Positions 1 through 9,402 of a stretch of DNA of 64,000 nucleotides are shown here, in pieces (the first letter of the stretch is position 1; each line of letters begins with the position of its first letter). The translations under genes were made by a program, and so were the position numbers. Location: the NCBI RefSeq assembly GCF_023278085.1, contig NZ_CP066265.1, positions 4,474,501 through 4,538,500 on the forward strand, in the 5' to 3' direction. The DNA comes from Pseudomonas syringae. Its GTDB lineage: Bacteria > Pseudomonadota > Gammaproteobacteria > Pseudomonadales > Pseudomonadaceae. The notes under the pieces were generated by a model. That model saw only the letters and a program-made list of their open reading frames with translations, made no database searches and was not told the origin of the DNA.

Positions 1-333
1 ACTTCCCACTGCAGCGGTTCCTGTTACAACGATGGCTGCGGTTTTTTCAGTAATAGTAACCGAACTCAAATTATTAATCCCTCCAGGCACTCCAGCATAC
101 CCCGTGGCAGTTTTAAGTTTATCGGCTGTATCACAGCTACCCACAGTACTATTACTGACCTGTAGACATTCGGCAATTGCGGCTTTGACAGGTGCGATAA
201 CCGTGTTGTTTTCAGCCCAACGTGCCCGTGTAACGTAATCCTGGTACTGAGGTATTGCGATAGCAGCCAAAATGCCAATGATTGCGACAACAATCATAAG
301 CTCAATCAGTGTGAAACCTTTTTGTAGATTCAT
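1..333 (-). CDS. pilA: Type IV pilin PilA, 3' part missing
   Basis: Major subunit of the type IV pilus. The first 111 codons are visible; the rest lies beyond the left edge. The protein begins [20 protein letters not shown]: a 6-residue basic leader ending in Gly, then Phe and Glu at mature position 5, the classic prepilin peptidase site followed by the hydrophobic N-terminal helix. PilD, encoded nearby, should cleave after Gly6 and methylate Phe7. The ATG is preceded by a GGGAGAA ribosome site at about -8. The gene is divergent from pilB, as in P. aeruginosa, and has its own sigma-54 promoter. The globular head and the disulphide loop cannot be fully judged because the end is cut. Confidence 0.93.
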   Translation of the reverse strand, partial: MNLQKGFTLIELMIVVAIIGILAAIAIPQYQDYVTRARWAENNTVIAPVKAAIAECLQVSNSTVGSCDTADKLKTATGYAGVPGGINNLSSVTITEKTAAIVVTGTAAVGS

Positions 334-381
334 AACGTACTTCTCCCAGGCGTCAATTAGGTAGTGCCTTTAGGTGGCTGA

Positions 382-397
382 AGCATACGTCGTGCCA
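382..397 (-). promoter_or_regulatory. Sigma-54 promoter of pilA
   Basis: Read on the minus strand this is TGGCAC-GACGT-ATGCT, with GG and GC separated by exactly 10 bases. It matches the RpoN consensus TGGCAC-N5-TTGC(A/T) except for one base. It would start transcription about 38 bases before the pilA ATG. In P. aeruginosa pilA is RpoN-dependent and activated by PilR; the same is inferred here. Confidence 0.8.
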
Positions 398-560
398 AAG
401 TGATGATTGCTACGTTCATTTGTCTGACAGGCTCCGAAACGAACATTTTATCACCCAGAAATTCGCAGAAACTGACAATTTTCGTCACATCTACCCTTGC
501 CATTTGGCAGCATCGTTCGACTGCGCTATAAACCTCACACTGTCTGTGTGTGGTGGTTCT

Positions 561-2255
561 ATGACCGATGTCGTGCTCACGGGTTTGGCCAAGCAACTGG
601 TTCTGGCCGAGCTTATCAACGAAAAAAATGCCCAACTGGCCTATCAGCAGGCGCGACGCGACAAGATTTCGCTCGTCAGCTATCTGGTACAGAACAAGTT
701 AGTCAAAAGCCTGACGCTTGCGGAGATGGCGTCTGACCAATTCGGCATTCCGTTCATGGACCTGTCGAACCTTGATAAGGAAAGTCAGCCCAAAGGGCTG
801 GTAAGCGAAAAGCTCGTCCGGCAACACCATGCACTACCCCTGTGGCGACGCGGGAACAAGCTTTTTATCGGCATATCCGACCCTACTAATCATCAGGCAG
901 TGACTGATATTCAGTTCAGCACCGGTTTAAATACCGAGGCGATACTCGTAGAGGACGACAAACTCAGTAATGCCATCGATAAGTTTTTTGAGACGGGTAA
1001 TGGCTTGGGAGAGATGGAAGACGTCGATCTCGGTCTCGACGTTGACCAGTCCGATAGTAAAGAGACCTCGCTTGCTGACCAAAGTGATGCTGACGACGCT
1101 CCGGTAGTACGTTTCGTCAATAAAATGTTGATGGACGCTATTCGACTCGGCTCCTCGGACCTCCATTTTGAGCCCTACGAAAAGACCTTTCGCGTACGCC
1201 TGCGTACCGACGGGATTCTGCATGAAGTCGCCAAGCCTCCGATCCATCTGGCAAACCGTATTGCAGCGCGTTTAAAAGTTATGGCCAGCCTTGATATATC
1301 TGAGCGGCGCAAACCGCAGGATGGTCGAGTCAAGTTGCGGGTTTCCAAAACCAAAGCTATCGATTTTCGTATGAACACCTTGCCTACGCTGTGGGGCGAG
1401 AAGATCGTGATGCGGATCCTTGATCCGACCAGTGCGCAAATGGGCATTGATGCTCTGGGTTACGAGCCAGAACAAAAGGCATTGTATCTGGAGGCCCTTA
1501 AACAACCGCAAGGCATGATTCTGGTCACAGGCCCTACAGGTTCGGGAAAGACTGTTTCGCTTTATACCGGCCTGAATATTCTCAATACTGTGGATATCAA
1601 TATTTCCACCGCTGAGGACCCCGTAGAGATCAATCTGGAGGGCATCAATCAGGTCAACGTCAATCCGCGTCAAGGTCTGGATTTTTCACAAGCACTGCGT
1701 GCTTTTCTGCGTCAGGATCCCGACGTGATCATGGTCGGTGAGATCCGTGATTTGGAAACCGCCGAAATCGCCATCAAGGCGTCGCAGACAGGCCATATGG
1801 TGCTGTCCACCTTGCACACCAACAGCGCCGCAGAAACTCTGACCCGCCTGCATCACATGGGCGTCGCAGCGTTCAATATTGCTACGGCGATCAATCTGAT
1901 TATCGCGCAACGACTCGCACGCAAGTTATGCAGCCATTGCAAGAAAGAACTCGATATTCCTCGCGAGACACTGATTAAGGAAGGCTTTCCAGAGGCGAAG
2001 ATTGGCACTTTCAAGATATATGGTCCAGTGGGCTGCGAGCATTGCAACGGCGGCTACAGGGGCAGGGTCGGTATTTACGAAGTGGTCAAAAAGACACCGG
2101 AGCTGGAACGTATCATTATGGAGGAAGGCAACTCGCTGGAGATATCCAGGCAGATGCGCAAGGACGGCTTTAATGACCTGCGTACCTCGGGCCTGTCAAA
2201 GGCCATGCAGGGCATCACCAGCCTGGAAGAAGTCAACCGAGTGACCAAGGATTAA
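561..2255 (+). CDS. pilB: Type IV pilus extension ATPase PilB
   Basis: Hexameric cytoplasmic motor that drives pilus polymerisation. The 564-residue protein has an N-terminal GspE/MshEN-type domain, a Walker A motif GPTGSGKT near residue 324, an Asp box and Walker B (VIMVGEIRD), a His box (GHMVLSTLHTN) and a zinc tetracysteine (CSHC near 457, CEHC near 492). The reading frame stays open up to position 420, but the ATG at 561 gives the usual PilB length and the usual N-terminus. It is followed two bases later by pilC, so the genes are co-transcribed. The arrangement pilA divergent from pilBCD is standard for Pseudomonas. Confidence 0.96.
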   Translation: MTDVVLTGLAKQLVLAELINEKNAQLAYQQARRDKISLVSYLVQNKLVKSLTLAEMASDQFGIPFMDLSNLDKESQPKGLVSEKLVRQHHALPLWRRGNKLFIGISDPTNHQAVTDIQFSTGLNTEAILVEDDKLSNAIDKFFETGNGLGEMEDVDLGLDVDQSDSKETSLADQSDADDAPVVRFVNKMLMDAIRLGSSDLHFEPYEKTFRVRLRTDGILHEVAKPPIHLANRIAARLKVMASLDISERRKPQDGRVKLRVSKTKAIDFRMNTLPTLWGEKIVMRILDPTSAQMGIDALGYEPEQKALYLEALKQPQGMILVTGPTGSGKTVSLYTGLNILNTVDINISTAEDPVEINLEGINQVNVNPRQGLDFSQALRAFLRQDPDVIMVGEIRDLETAEIAIKASQTGHMVLSTLHTNSAAETLTRLHHMGVAAFNIATAINLIIAQRLARKLCSHCKKELDIPRETLIKEGFPEAKIGTFKIYGPVGCEHCNGGYRGRVGIYEVVKKTPELERIIMEEGNSLEISRQMRKDGFNDLRTSGLSKAMQGITSLEEVNRVTKD

Positions 2256-2257
2256 GC

Positions 2258-3475
2258 ATGGCCAGCAAGGCAGTTAAAGTCAGTATCTATACTTGGGAAG
2301 GCTTGGACAAAAAAGGTGGAAAGCTCAGTGGAGAATTGAGCGGGCACAATCCAGCACTTATAAAAGCCCAACTGCGCAAGCAGGGCGTCAACCCGACCAA
2401 AGTACGCAAAAAGTCAACCTCTATCTTTGGAAACGGCAAGAAAATCAAGCCATTAGATATAGCCTTTTTCTCTCGACAGATGGCTACCATGATGAAGGCT
2501 GGCGTACCTCTGCTCCAGTCGTTCGACATAATCAGCGAGGGCGCCGAAAACCCCAACATGCGAACGTTGGTGGTGTCGCTAAAACAGGAAGTCTCTGCGG
2601 GTAACAGTTTCGCAACAGCCTTGCGACAAAAGCCGGAGCATTTCGATGAGCTGTTCTGCAACCTCGTCGATGCAGGTGAGCAGGCCGGTGCGTTGGAAAG
2701 CCTTTTAGACAGGGTTGCAACCTACAAGGAAAAAACTGAAAAGCTCAAAGCCAAGATCAAGAAAGCCATGACATACCCTACTGCGGTTTTAGTGGTGGCG
2801 GTTATAGTTTCAGGAATTCTGCTAATCAAAGTGGTACCGCAATTTCAGACAGTATTTTCAAGTTTCGGCGCAGATTTACCCCTATTCACCCTTATGGTGA
2901 TTGCCCTTTCAGAGTTTGTGCAGCAATGGTGGCTAGCTATTCTCGGCCTGCTCGTTGGAGGCTTTTTTCTGTTCAAACGGGCCTACAAAAAATCTCAAAA
3001 ATTTCGCGACGGCCTTGACAGGTTTTTGTTGAAAGTCCCAATCATAGGACCGCTGATTTTCAAGTCATCAGTAGCCCGCTATGCACGAACCCTTGCAACC
3101 ACCTTCGCCGCTGGCGTGCCCTTGGTGGAGGCGCTGGACTCGGTTGCCGGGGCGACAGGAAATGTGGTGTTCAGAAATGCGGTTAATAAAGTAAAGCAGG
3201 ATGTCTCCACTGGCATGCAATTGAATTTCTCGATGCGCTCCACAGGTGTATTCCCAAGCTTAGCGATCCAGATGACAGCCATTGGTGAGGAGTCAGGCGC
3301 TTTGGACACCATGCTGGACAAGGTCGCTAGCTACTACGAAGATGAAGTCGACAACATGGTTGATAGTCTAACCAGCCTTATGGAGCCAATGATAATGGCG
3401 GTGCTGGGCGTTATCGTCGGCGGCTTGGTCATTGCCATGTACCTTCCCATCTTCAAACTTGGAAGCGTCGTCTAA
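2258..3475 (+). CDS. pilC: Type IV pilus inner-membrane platform protein PilC
   Basis: Polytopic inner-membrane protein that couples the PilB motor to pilin assembly. The 405 residues contain two repeated T2SSF domains, each with the PLLQSFDII or PLVEALDSV type motif, and three hydrophobic segments (about 175-200, 215-240 and 375-400). It starts directly after the pilB stop codon and ends one base before pilD, in a tight operon. Length and domain order fit the family. Confidence 0.96.
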   Translation: MASKAVKVSIYTWEGLDKKGGKLSGELSGHNPALIKAQLRKQGVNPTKVRKKSTSIFGNGKKIKPLDIAFFSRQMATMMKAGVPLLQSFDIISEGAENPNMRTLVVSLKQEVSAGNSFATALRQKPEHFDELFCNLVDAGEQAGALESLLDRVATYKEKTEKLKAKIKKAMTYPTAVLVVAVIVSGILLIKVVPQFQTVFSSFGADLPLFTLMVIALSEFVQQWWLAILGLLVGGFFLFKRAYKKSQKFRDGLDRFLLKVPIIGPLIFKSSVARYARTLATTFAAGVPLVEALDSVAGATGNVVFRNAVNKVKQDVSTGMQLNFSMRSTGVFPSLAIQMTAIGEESGALDTMLDKVASYYEDEVDNMVDSLTSLMEPMIMAVLGVIVGGLVIAMYLPIFKLGSVV

Positions 3476-3476
3476 C

Positions 3477-4349
3477 ATGCCCCTCCTCGACCTCCTGGCC
3501 AGCTCGCCCCTGGCCTTCGTCACCACCTGCTGCATACTCGGCCTTATCGTCGGAAGCTTCCTCAACGTAGTCGTCTACCGCCTGCCAAAAATGATGGAGC
3601 GCGACTGGAAAACCCAATCCCGTGAAATGCTCGGCCTCCCCGTCGAACCGGACCAACCCGTCTTCAACCTGCTCCTCCCCCACTCCAGTTGCCCGCACTG
3701 CGCGCACAAGATCCGCCCGTGGGAAAACCTGCCGATCATCAGCTACGTGCTGCTGCGCGGAAAATGCTCGCACTGCAAAGCCCCCATCAGCAAACGCTAC
3801 CCGCTGGTCGAGCTGACCTGCGCAGTGTTGTCGGCCTACATCGCGTGGCACTTCGGCTTCGGCTGGCAAGCGGCGGCAATGCTGGTGTTGAGCTGGGGCC
3901 TGTTGGCGATGAGCCTGATTGATGCTGATCACCAACTACTGCCTGACTCGCTGGTGCTGCCGCTGCTATGGCTGGGCCTGATCGTCAACGCTCTCGGGCT
4001 GTTCACCTCGCTGAGCGATGCGCTGTGGGGCGCAGTAGCAGGTTATCTGACGCTGTGGTCGGTGTATTGGCTGTTCAAGCTGATCACAGGCAAGGAAGGC
4101 ATGGGCCATGGCGACTTCAAATTGCTGGCCATGCTTGGCGCGTGGGGCGGCTGGCAGATTTTGCCGCTGACGATCCTGTTGTCATCGCTGGTGGGCGCGG
4201 TATTGGGAGTGATCATGATGCGTGTGCGCCGGCTTGAGAGCGGCACGCCGATCCCCTTTGGTCCTTATCTGGCCATTGCGGGGTGGATCGCTTTGCTCTG
4301 GGGTGGTCAAATAAACGACTCTTACATGCAGTTTGCCGGTTTCAGATGA
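3477..4349 (+). CDS. pilD: Prepilin leader peptidase / N-methyltransferase PilD
   Basis: Bifunctional inner-membrane aspartyl protease that cleaves and N-methylates prepilins and type II pseudopilins. The 290-residue product has the two zinc-type cysteine pairs C72-x2-C75 and C97-x2-C100 at the same positions as in P. aeruginosa PilD. It has the catalytic aspartates in [12 protein letters not shown] and GHGDFKLLA, and about eight hydrophobic segments. The frame is open further upstream, but the ATG at 3477, one base after the pilC stop, gives the standard N-terminus [12 protein letters not shown]. It overlaps coaE by four bases. Confidence 0.96.
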   Translation: MPLLDLLASSPLAFVTTCCILGLIVGSFLNVVVYRLPKMMERDWKTQSREMLGLPVEPDQPVFNLLLPHSSCPHCAHKIRPWENLPIISYVLLRGKCSHCKAPISKRYPLVELTCAVLSAYIAWHFGFGWQAAAMLVLSWGLLAMSLIDADHQLLPDSLVLPLLWLGLIVNALGLFTSLSDALWGAVAGYLTLWSVYWLFKLITGKEGMGHGDFKLLAMLGAWGGWQILPLTILLSSLVGAVLGVIMMRVRRLESGTPIPFGPYLAIAGWIALLWGGQINDSYMQFAGFR

Positions 4350-4969
4350 CTAATCCTGATCAAAAACCCTGGATTCTTGGCCTGACTGGCGGCATCGGTA
4401 GCGGTAAAAGCGCAGCAGCGCAGTGCTTTATCAACCTCGGCATCGACACCGTGGATGCCGACCATGCCGCTCGCTGGGTCGTCGAGCCCGGGCGTCCAGC
4501 GCTGGAGCAGATAGCGGCGCATTTCGGTAGCGGCGTATTGCAGGCAAGCGGCGCGCTGGACCGTGGCGCGCTGCGCAAGCTGATCTTCGAAAACCCGGAG
4601 CAGCGACGCTGGCTGGAAGCGCTGTTGCATCCGCTGATCAATCAGGAAATCGTCAGCCACTTGGCCAACGCCAGATCGCCGTATGCCATTCTGGTGTCGC
4701 CGCTGCTGATCGAATCCGGGCAATCCCGGATGGTGCAGCGCCTGCTGGTGATCGATGTGCCACCGCAACTGCAGATAGAACGCACGATGCTGCGCGACAG
4801 TTCCAGTCAGGACCAGGTCGAAGCCATTCTCAAGGTGCAGATCCAGCGTGAAGATCGCCTGCGCCACGCTGATGATGTGCTGGTCAACGACCGCGATCAC
4901 GCCTGGCTGACCAGCGAAGTCGAGCGGCTGCACCACTTTTACCTTACTTTGCGTGGAGGCCAATCATGA
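4346..4969 (+). CDS. coaE: Dephospho-CoA kinase
   Basis: Catalyses the last step of coenzyme A synthesis, ATP-dependent phosphorylation of the 3'-hydroxyl of dephospho-CoA. The 207-residue protein has a P-loop GGIGSGKS at residues 15-22, the DADHAAR motif after the first core strand, and a lid-type segment LRDSSSQDQ. The ATG overlaps the pilD stop (ATGA), and its own stop overlaps the yacG start, so the three genes are translationally coupled. The pilD-coaE-yacG order is conserved in Pseudomonas. Confidence 0.95.
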   Translation: MTNPDQKPWILGLTGGIGSGKSAAAQCFINLGIDTVDADHAARWVVEPGRPALEQIAAHFGSGVLQASGALDRGALRKLIFENPEQRRWLEALLHPLINQEIVSHLANARSPYAILVSPLLIESGQSRMVQRLLVIDVPPQLQIERTMLRDSSSQDQVEAILKVQIQREDRLRHADDVLVNDRDHAWLTSEVERLHHFYLTLRGGQS

Positions 4970-5175
4970 GCCAACCAATGACCGTTCAATGCCCGACCTG
5001 CGATGCACCCGTGGAATGGAGCGCCGCCAGCCCCAGCCGTCCGTTTTGCTCGGAGCGCTGCAAACTGATTGATCTGGGGGCATGGGCTTCCGAGGAACAT
5101 GCGATTCCGGTGAGCCCGGATGCTGAAGATGAGATGTTTTCAGGAGATTTGGAGGCGCCGCACAGAGGGCATTGA
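4966..5175 (+). CDS. yacG: DNA gyrase inhibitor YacG (zinc protein)
   Basis: Small zinc-finger protein; E. coli YacG binds GyrB and blocks DNA binding by gyrase. The 69 residues carry four cysteine ligands, C9-x2-C12 and C28-x3-C32, followed by the family signature [17 protein letters not shown]. The ATG overlaps the coaE stop codon by four bases. Family assignment is firm; the in vivo role in Pseudomonas is taken from the E. coli work. Confidence 0.93.
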   Translation: MSQPMTVQCPTCDAPVEWSAASPSRPFCSERCKLIDLGAWASEEHAIPVSPDAEDEMFSGDLEAPHRGH

Positions 5176-5204
5176 GACGTTCCAGGAGGTATGCCCACGC
5201 TCTG

Positions 5205-5346
5205 CCTGACTCTCGTGCCAATGCTCCGCATTGGCATGCATCTCGTGACGCTCCGCGTCACAAATCTACACCGCGCCGCACATTCCAGGTTGGACGCAGA
5301 GCGTCCAGAAATGCATTCCCACGCGAAGCGCGGGAACGAGAATGAT
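5205..5346. repeat. Dispersed copy of the 151-bp repeat family
   Basis: This gene-free stretch between yacG and the next gene carries one diverged copy of the element that occurs in tandem at 8676-9222, in the opposite orientation. Shared blocks include TGACGCTCCGCGTCACAAAT, GGACGCAGAGCGTCC and GCGAAGCGCGGGAACGA-like dyads. Each dyad can form a short hairpin, as in REP-type intergenic repeats. The rest of 5176-5472 shows no gene. Confidence 0.7.
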
Positions 5347-5472
5347 CGAGGTCAGCGTCCCGTTTTTTGAGCTCATTCCAACACTTAGAAAACATCGCAG
5401 CGGTGGAAGAAAATCGAAGAAAGCGATTTTTTAGTGCGGTGAAAAGGCATCACCGCACGGGCCTACCCGATT

Positions 5473-5799
5473 TTACTGAGTCTTTCCGGTAGTGCGAATG
5501 GAGTCCCACTCTGTGACAAAAGCAGCCTTCGATTTGCTATTGAAGAGGCAAAGCTCGGTACCTTGACGACCTTTCATATGCTTCTGCGGATACTGGCCTT
5601 GCATGAGGAGAGCTGTGTAGCCCACGCGGTCATCAAATTGAGCTGGAGTACCGACAGGTTTGGCATCTTTCAAACCACTGGCTTTGATACAGCTTTCCAA
5701 GACGGCTTTGTCGTAAGCCGCCCAAGCATCAGGGCTGGAAGCTTGAGCTTGAGTGGCAAGGGCAGTGAGGCAGAGAAAGGCAAGCGAGGCGACTTTCAT
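5473..5799 (-). CDS. Small secreted protein of unknown function
   Basis: A 108-residue product starting MKVASLAFLCLTALATQAQA, a typical Sec signal peptide with likely cleavage after AQA, so the mature protein of about 88 residues should be periplasmic. It has two cysteines (ESCIKAS and TELCLFN) that could form a disulphide. The frame is open further upstream, but only the ATG at 5799 places the signal peptide at the N-terminus. The ribosome site is weak. I recognise no domain. It stands alone between repeats and the divergent DUF1780 gene. Confidence 0.75.
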   Translation of the reverse strand: MKVASLAFLCLTALATQAQASSPDAWAAYDKAVLESCIKASGLKDAKPVGTPAQFDDRVGYTALLMQGQYPQKHMKGRQGTELCLFNSKSKAAFVTEWDSIRTTGKTQ

Positions 5800-5996
5800 A
5801 GGGAGGGATTCTTTATCGCAGGAATGAGCAGGGTTGGAGTACGTCTCACAGAGTGTTCCAGTTCGGCGCAACAAAGCAAAGCTTTAGCCTGCTGAAAGGT
5901 TTTTTCGCTTACTTTGGAGCCCGATGCAAAAAACTCCCGAAATCACATCAGACTTTATTTTTCACCTTCACATTTGAGCGGTAAGCTAGCCCCCCT

Positions 5997-6626
5997 ATGG
6001 ATGACTCAGACTACCTACGCCTGTTGACGATCCAGGCCGAACAAGCCAACGCCTTTCTGTCCAATGCGCGGAAGTGGGAGCGTGAGCGTTGGGTTTGTCA
6101 GCGGCTGTTGCAGGGGCTGAACATTGCGCATCGTAATGAGGACTTCACGCCTGCCAGTCAGGAGCCGCCCGATGTGCTGTTTCGTGACGGGCGTTTTGAG
6201 GTGTTTTTCGTGCTGGACGAAGGCCGGCGTCTCAATGATGAGTGGCGCGAGGAGTTGCAGCGACGACGTAGCGCTTTCTCGCTGAGCCAACTGGTGCGTC
6301 GGGAAGCCAAGCCCAAACGCATTCCTGCTTCCGAACTGCTGCACAGACTCGCCCCTACCCTGCACAAGAAATCCACCAGCTATCGCGAACGCGGTATTGA
6401 TCTGAGCCAGCTGGACATGATTGCGTTCGCCAGTCTCAAGCGCGAAGTGCTCGACCTCAACAGCCACTTTCCCCCACCCACCGAGTACCTGCGTCAGGGC
6501 TGGCGCTCGTTGTCGCTGGTGGGGCCGACCTTTGCTCGGGTATTGTTCGCGCATCCGGGCGCTCCGGATTTTCTGCGGACCAATCTGGGGCGCAGTGTGG
6601 TTTTTGATGTGGGAATCAGTCTATGA
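5997..6626 (+). CDS. DUF1780 family protein
   Basis: A 209-residue soluble protein, MDDSDYLRLLTIQAEQANAF at its start, matching the gammaproteobacterial DUF1780 family as I recall it. The middle (about 60-75, PDVLFRDGRFEVFFVLDEGR) resembles a D-x(n)-E-x-(F/V) nuclease-like core, but I cannot confirm catalysis. It overlaps the following MOSC gene by four bases (ATGA), and in P. aeruginosa the two are also neighbours between yacG and ndh. The biological role is unknown. Confidence 0.8.
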   Translation: MDDSDYLRLLTIQAEQANAFLSNARKWERERWVCQRLLQGLNIAHRNEDFTPASQEPPDVLFRDGRFEVFFVLDEGRRLNDEWREELQRRRSAFSLSQLVRREAKPKRIPASELLHRLAPTLHKKSTSYRERGIDLSQLDMIAFASLKREVLDLNSHFPPPTEYLRQGWRSLSLVGPTFARVLFAHPGAPDFLRTNLGRSVVFDVGISL

Positions 6627-7156
6627 GCCCGTTTCAGGAGTTACTGGCCGATGTGCCGCAACAAGGCCGTGTGCGCTGGATCGGCGTGCGCCCGGAATCA
6701 CGCGCCGAGATGATCGAGCTGGACGCGGTGGAAGCGCGTCGCGAGGCTGGCCTGACCGGCGATCACTCGCGACCCGGCCCGCGCAATGCGCGGCAGGTCA
6801 CGCTGATTCAGTGGGAGCATCTGGCGGTGGTGGGTTCGTTGCTGGGCCGTTCTGTCGAAAACCCTGTCTTGCCGCAGGATCTGCGGCGCAATCTGGTGAT
6901 CAGTGGCATCAACCTGTTCAGCCTCAAGAACCGTCGCTTCCGCATCGGCCAGGCCATTTTTGAGACCACCGGCTGGTGCCAGCCGTGCGCCAAGCTTGAG
7001 CAGCGCCTGGGTCATGGGACCTTCCAGGCGGTGCGCGGGCATGGCGGAATTAATGCGCGAGTGCTACAAAGCGGCATTATCCGGCTGGACGACACCGTGC
7101 AGGTCGAGCCACTGGACATCAACGATCCCTGGCCCCCGGTGCGACAGCACGCTTGA
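6623..7156 (+). CDS. MOSC domain protein
   Basis: A 177-residue MOSC (molybdenum cofactor sulfurase C-terminal) protein. Visible family features are ARREAGLTGDH near the N-terminus, RRNLVISGINLFSLKNRRF in the middle, and the conserved cysteine in TGWCQPCAKLEQ. MOSC proteins handle sulfur or bind molybdenum cofactor; the substrate of this stand-alone form is not known. It is translationally coupled to the DUF1780 gene upstream. Confidence 0.85.
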   Translation: MSPFQELLADVPQQGRVRWIGVRPESRAEMIELDAVEARREAGLTGDHSRPGPRNARQVTLIQWEHLAVVGSLLGRSVENPVLPQDLRRNLVISGINLFSLKNRRFRIGQAIFETTGWCQPCAKLEQRLGHGTFQAVRGHGGINARVLQSGIIRLDDTVQVEPLDINDPWPPVRQHA

Positions 7157-7169
7157 GACCACGCATAAA

Positions 7170-7307
7170 GTGATCAACCCGCTGAACCACGCAGTGCAAA
7201 GGCGTGTCGAAGAATACCTTCAGGCAACCTGGCCTCCAGTCGAGCGCCCCGCTCTTGATCCAGGCCTTGCTGTAATGAACCTGTTACCGAGCCATCTGAC
7301 GCTATGA
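7170..7307 (+). pseudogene. Possible remnant of a DUF3094 small membrane protein gene
   Basis: An open stretch from a GTG at 7170 encodes about 45 residues, including LNHAVQRRVEEYLQATWPPVER and a tail NLLPSHLTL. This resembles the short DUF3094 proteins that sit between the MOSC gene and ndh in other pseudomonads (pattern LNPEDQ-RVEEYLQ, VER-PFRPW, LLSR-LTL). The expected hydrophobic helix is missing or out of frame. I infer decay, but recalled family sequence is the only comparison. Confidence 0.4.
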
Positions 7308-7370
7308 GCTGCCTTGCGCTCGCGAAGATCGAGCTTCCCGCGAATTTCTTAAACCTTCCGAGTAATCCTT

Positions 7371-8669
7371 ATGACGCATCGTATTGTTATCGTTGGCGGC
7401 GGCGCTGGCGGTCTGGAGCTGGCGACCAGTCTGGGTAAAACCCTGGGCAAAAAAGGTACGGCCAGTGTCACGCTGGTGGACGCCAACCTGACGCATATCT
7501 GGAAACCGCTGTTGCACGAGGTGGCTGCCGGTTCGCTCAACTCTTATGAGGACGAGCTGAACTACGTGGCCCAGGCCAAATGGAACAACTTCCAGTTTCA
7601 GCTCGGCCGCATGACCGGGCTGGACCGGGCAGGTCGGCAGATCCATCTGGCGGCCACGCTGGATGAAGAAGGCGCGGAACTGGTTCCGGCGCGCAGCCTG
7701 GGGTATGACTCGCTGGTGATCGCAGTGGGCAGTACCACCAATGATTTCGGCACCAAAGGCGCTGCAGAGCATTGCCTGTTTCTCGACAGCCGCAAGCAGG
7801 CCGAGCGCTTCCACCAGCAACTGCTCAATCACTACCTGCGCGCCCACGCGGGTCAGGCTGACAGTACACAGGAAATCACCGTCGCGATCGTTGGTGCAGG
7901 GGCGACTGGCGTCGAGCTGGCGGCAGAGCTGCATAACGCCGCGCACGAGCTGGCCGCGTATGGGCTGGGGCAGATCAAGCCGGAAAACCTGCGTATCACG
8001 GTGATTGAAGCGGGCCCACGGGTGTTGCCTGCGCTGCCGGAGCGTATCGGTGCGCCGGTACACAAGACGCTGGAGAAGCTGGGCGTTACCGTGCTGACCA
8101 ATGCAGCGGTCAGTGAAGTGACGGCAGACGGTCTGGTCACGGCTACCGGGCAGGTGATTCCGGCGAGTCTGAAAGTCTGGGCGGCGGGCATTCGTGCTCC
8201 GGCCTTTCTGCATGAGCTGGACGGGCTGGAAAGCAATCGCATCAATCAGTTGCAAGTGCTGCCGACGCTGCAGACCACTCGCGACGAGAATATCTTCGCC
8301 TTCGGTGACTGTGCCGCCTGCCCGCAGAAAGGCACCGACCGCAATGTGCCGCCTCGCGCTCAGGCCGCTCACCAGCAGGCGTCGTTGCTGGCCAAATCGC
8401 TGCGCCTGCGGATCGAAGGCAAGACGCTGCCGGAGTACACCTACAAGGACTACGGCTCGCTGATCTCGCTGTCGAGCTTCTCGGCGGTCGGCAATCTGAT
8501 GGGTAACCTGATGGGCAGCGTGATGCTCGAAGGCTGGCTGGCGCGGATGTTCTATGTCTCGCTGTACCGCATGCACCAGATGGCACTGTACGGCGCCTTC
8601 CGCACCCTGATGCTGATGCTGGGCAGCAAAATCGGCAAAGGCACCGAGCCGCGGATGAAGCTGCACTAG
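7371..8669 (+). CDS. ndh: Type II NADH:quinone dehydrogenase
   Basis: Single-subunit, non-proton-pumping NADH dehydrogenase at the inner face of the cytoplasmic membrane. The 432 residues show an N-terminal FAD-binding Rossmann motif (IVIVGGGAGGLELA), a second NAD(H) motif (VAIVGAGATGVELAAEL near 170) and the FAD motif IFAFGDCA near 305. The C-terminus is amphipathic and hydrophobic (SAVGNLMGNLMG onward) and anchors the enzyme to the membrane. It follows the MOSC gene after a 214-base gap. Confidence 0.93.
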   Translation: MTHRIVIVGGGAGGLELATSLGKTLGKKGTASVTLVDANLTHIWKPLLHEVAAGSLNSYEDELNYVAQAKWNNFQFQLGRMTGLDRAGRQIHLAATLDEEGAELVPARSLGYDSLVIAVGSTTNDFGTKGAAEHCLFLDSRKQAERFHQQLLNHYLRAHAGQADSTQEITVAIVGAGATGVELAAELHNAAHELAAYGLGQIKPENLRITVIEAGPRVLPALPERIGAPVHKTLEKLGVTVLTNAAVSEVTADGLVTATGQVIPASLKVWAAGIRAPAFLHELDGLESNRINQLQVLPTLQTTRDENIFAFGDCAACPQKGTDRNVPPRAQAAHQQASLLAKSLRLRIEGKTLPEYTYKDYGSLISLSSFSAVGNLMGNLMGSVMLEGWLARMFYVSLYRMHQMALYGAFRTLMLMLGSKIGKGTEPRMKLH

Positions 8670-8675
8670 CGTTTA

Positions 8676-9222
8676 ACGCTCTGCGTCCTGTTTTGAATAT
8701 GCGGCGCGACGCAGATTTGTGACGCGGAGCGTCACCCAATGCATTCCTACGCTGGAGCGTGAGGAACGATAGGCGTGCGAAAGAACACCTATCGTGCCCC
8801 CGCTCCGCGTGGGCACGCATTTCCGGACGCTCTGCGTCCTGTCTTGAGTATGCGGCGCGACGCAGAGTTGTGACGCGGAGCGTCACCCAATGCATTCCTA
8901 CGCTGGAACGTGAGGAACGAGAGGCGTGCGGAAGAACCCCTATCGTGCCCGCGCTCCGCGTGGGCATGCAGTTCCGGACGCTCTGCGTCCTGTCTTGAGT
9001 ATGCGGCGCGACGCAGATTTGTGACGCGGAGCGTCACCCAATGCATTCCTACGCTGGAGCGTGAGGAACGATAGGCGTGCGAAAGAACCCCTATCGTGCC
9101 CGCGCTCCGCGTGGGCACGCATTTCCGGACGCTCTGCGTCCTGTCTTGAGTATGCGGCGCGACGCAGAGTTGTGAGGCGGAGCGTCACCCAATGCATTCC
9201 TATGCTGGAGCGTGGGGAACGA
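8676..9222. repeat. 151-bp tandem repeat, three full copies plus a partial fourth
   Basis: Units begin at 8676, 8827, 8978 and 9129, with a period of exactly 151 bases; the fourth breaks off near 9222. Each unit opens with ACGCTCTGCGTCC and contains the dyads TGACGCGGAGCGTCA and GCGCTCCGCGTGGGC. Copies differ by a few substitutions, so they are not an assembly artefact of one sequence. Several open frames cross the array on both strands but merely follow the repeat. A diverged inverted copy lies at 5205-5346. From 9223 to 9402 I see no gene. Confidence 0.9.
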
Positions 9223-9402
9223 GAGCTCTGCGACTCTTGTGCTGACTTGCCGTGCCCGTAATACCAGCTACTTTTAACTGGAGCCGCTTTCTGTACAGGT
9301 CAACCGGACGGAAGGCGTGACTTCGTCTATCAAGTTCGCCCCGATCGCGCAGATAACCTTTACAGCCGTTAACAGCAGTAGCACTGTTCAAGGATCGAAC
9401 CC

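Noticed and set aside
8676..9222. Possible CRISPR array
   Set aside because: The repeats are 151 bases, directly adjacent and without unique spacers, and no cas gene is in the window.
8759..9261. Several overlapping open frames on both strands in the repeat array
   Set aside because: They repeat with the 151-bp unit, read out on both strands with similar sequence, and have no ribosome sites or family features.
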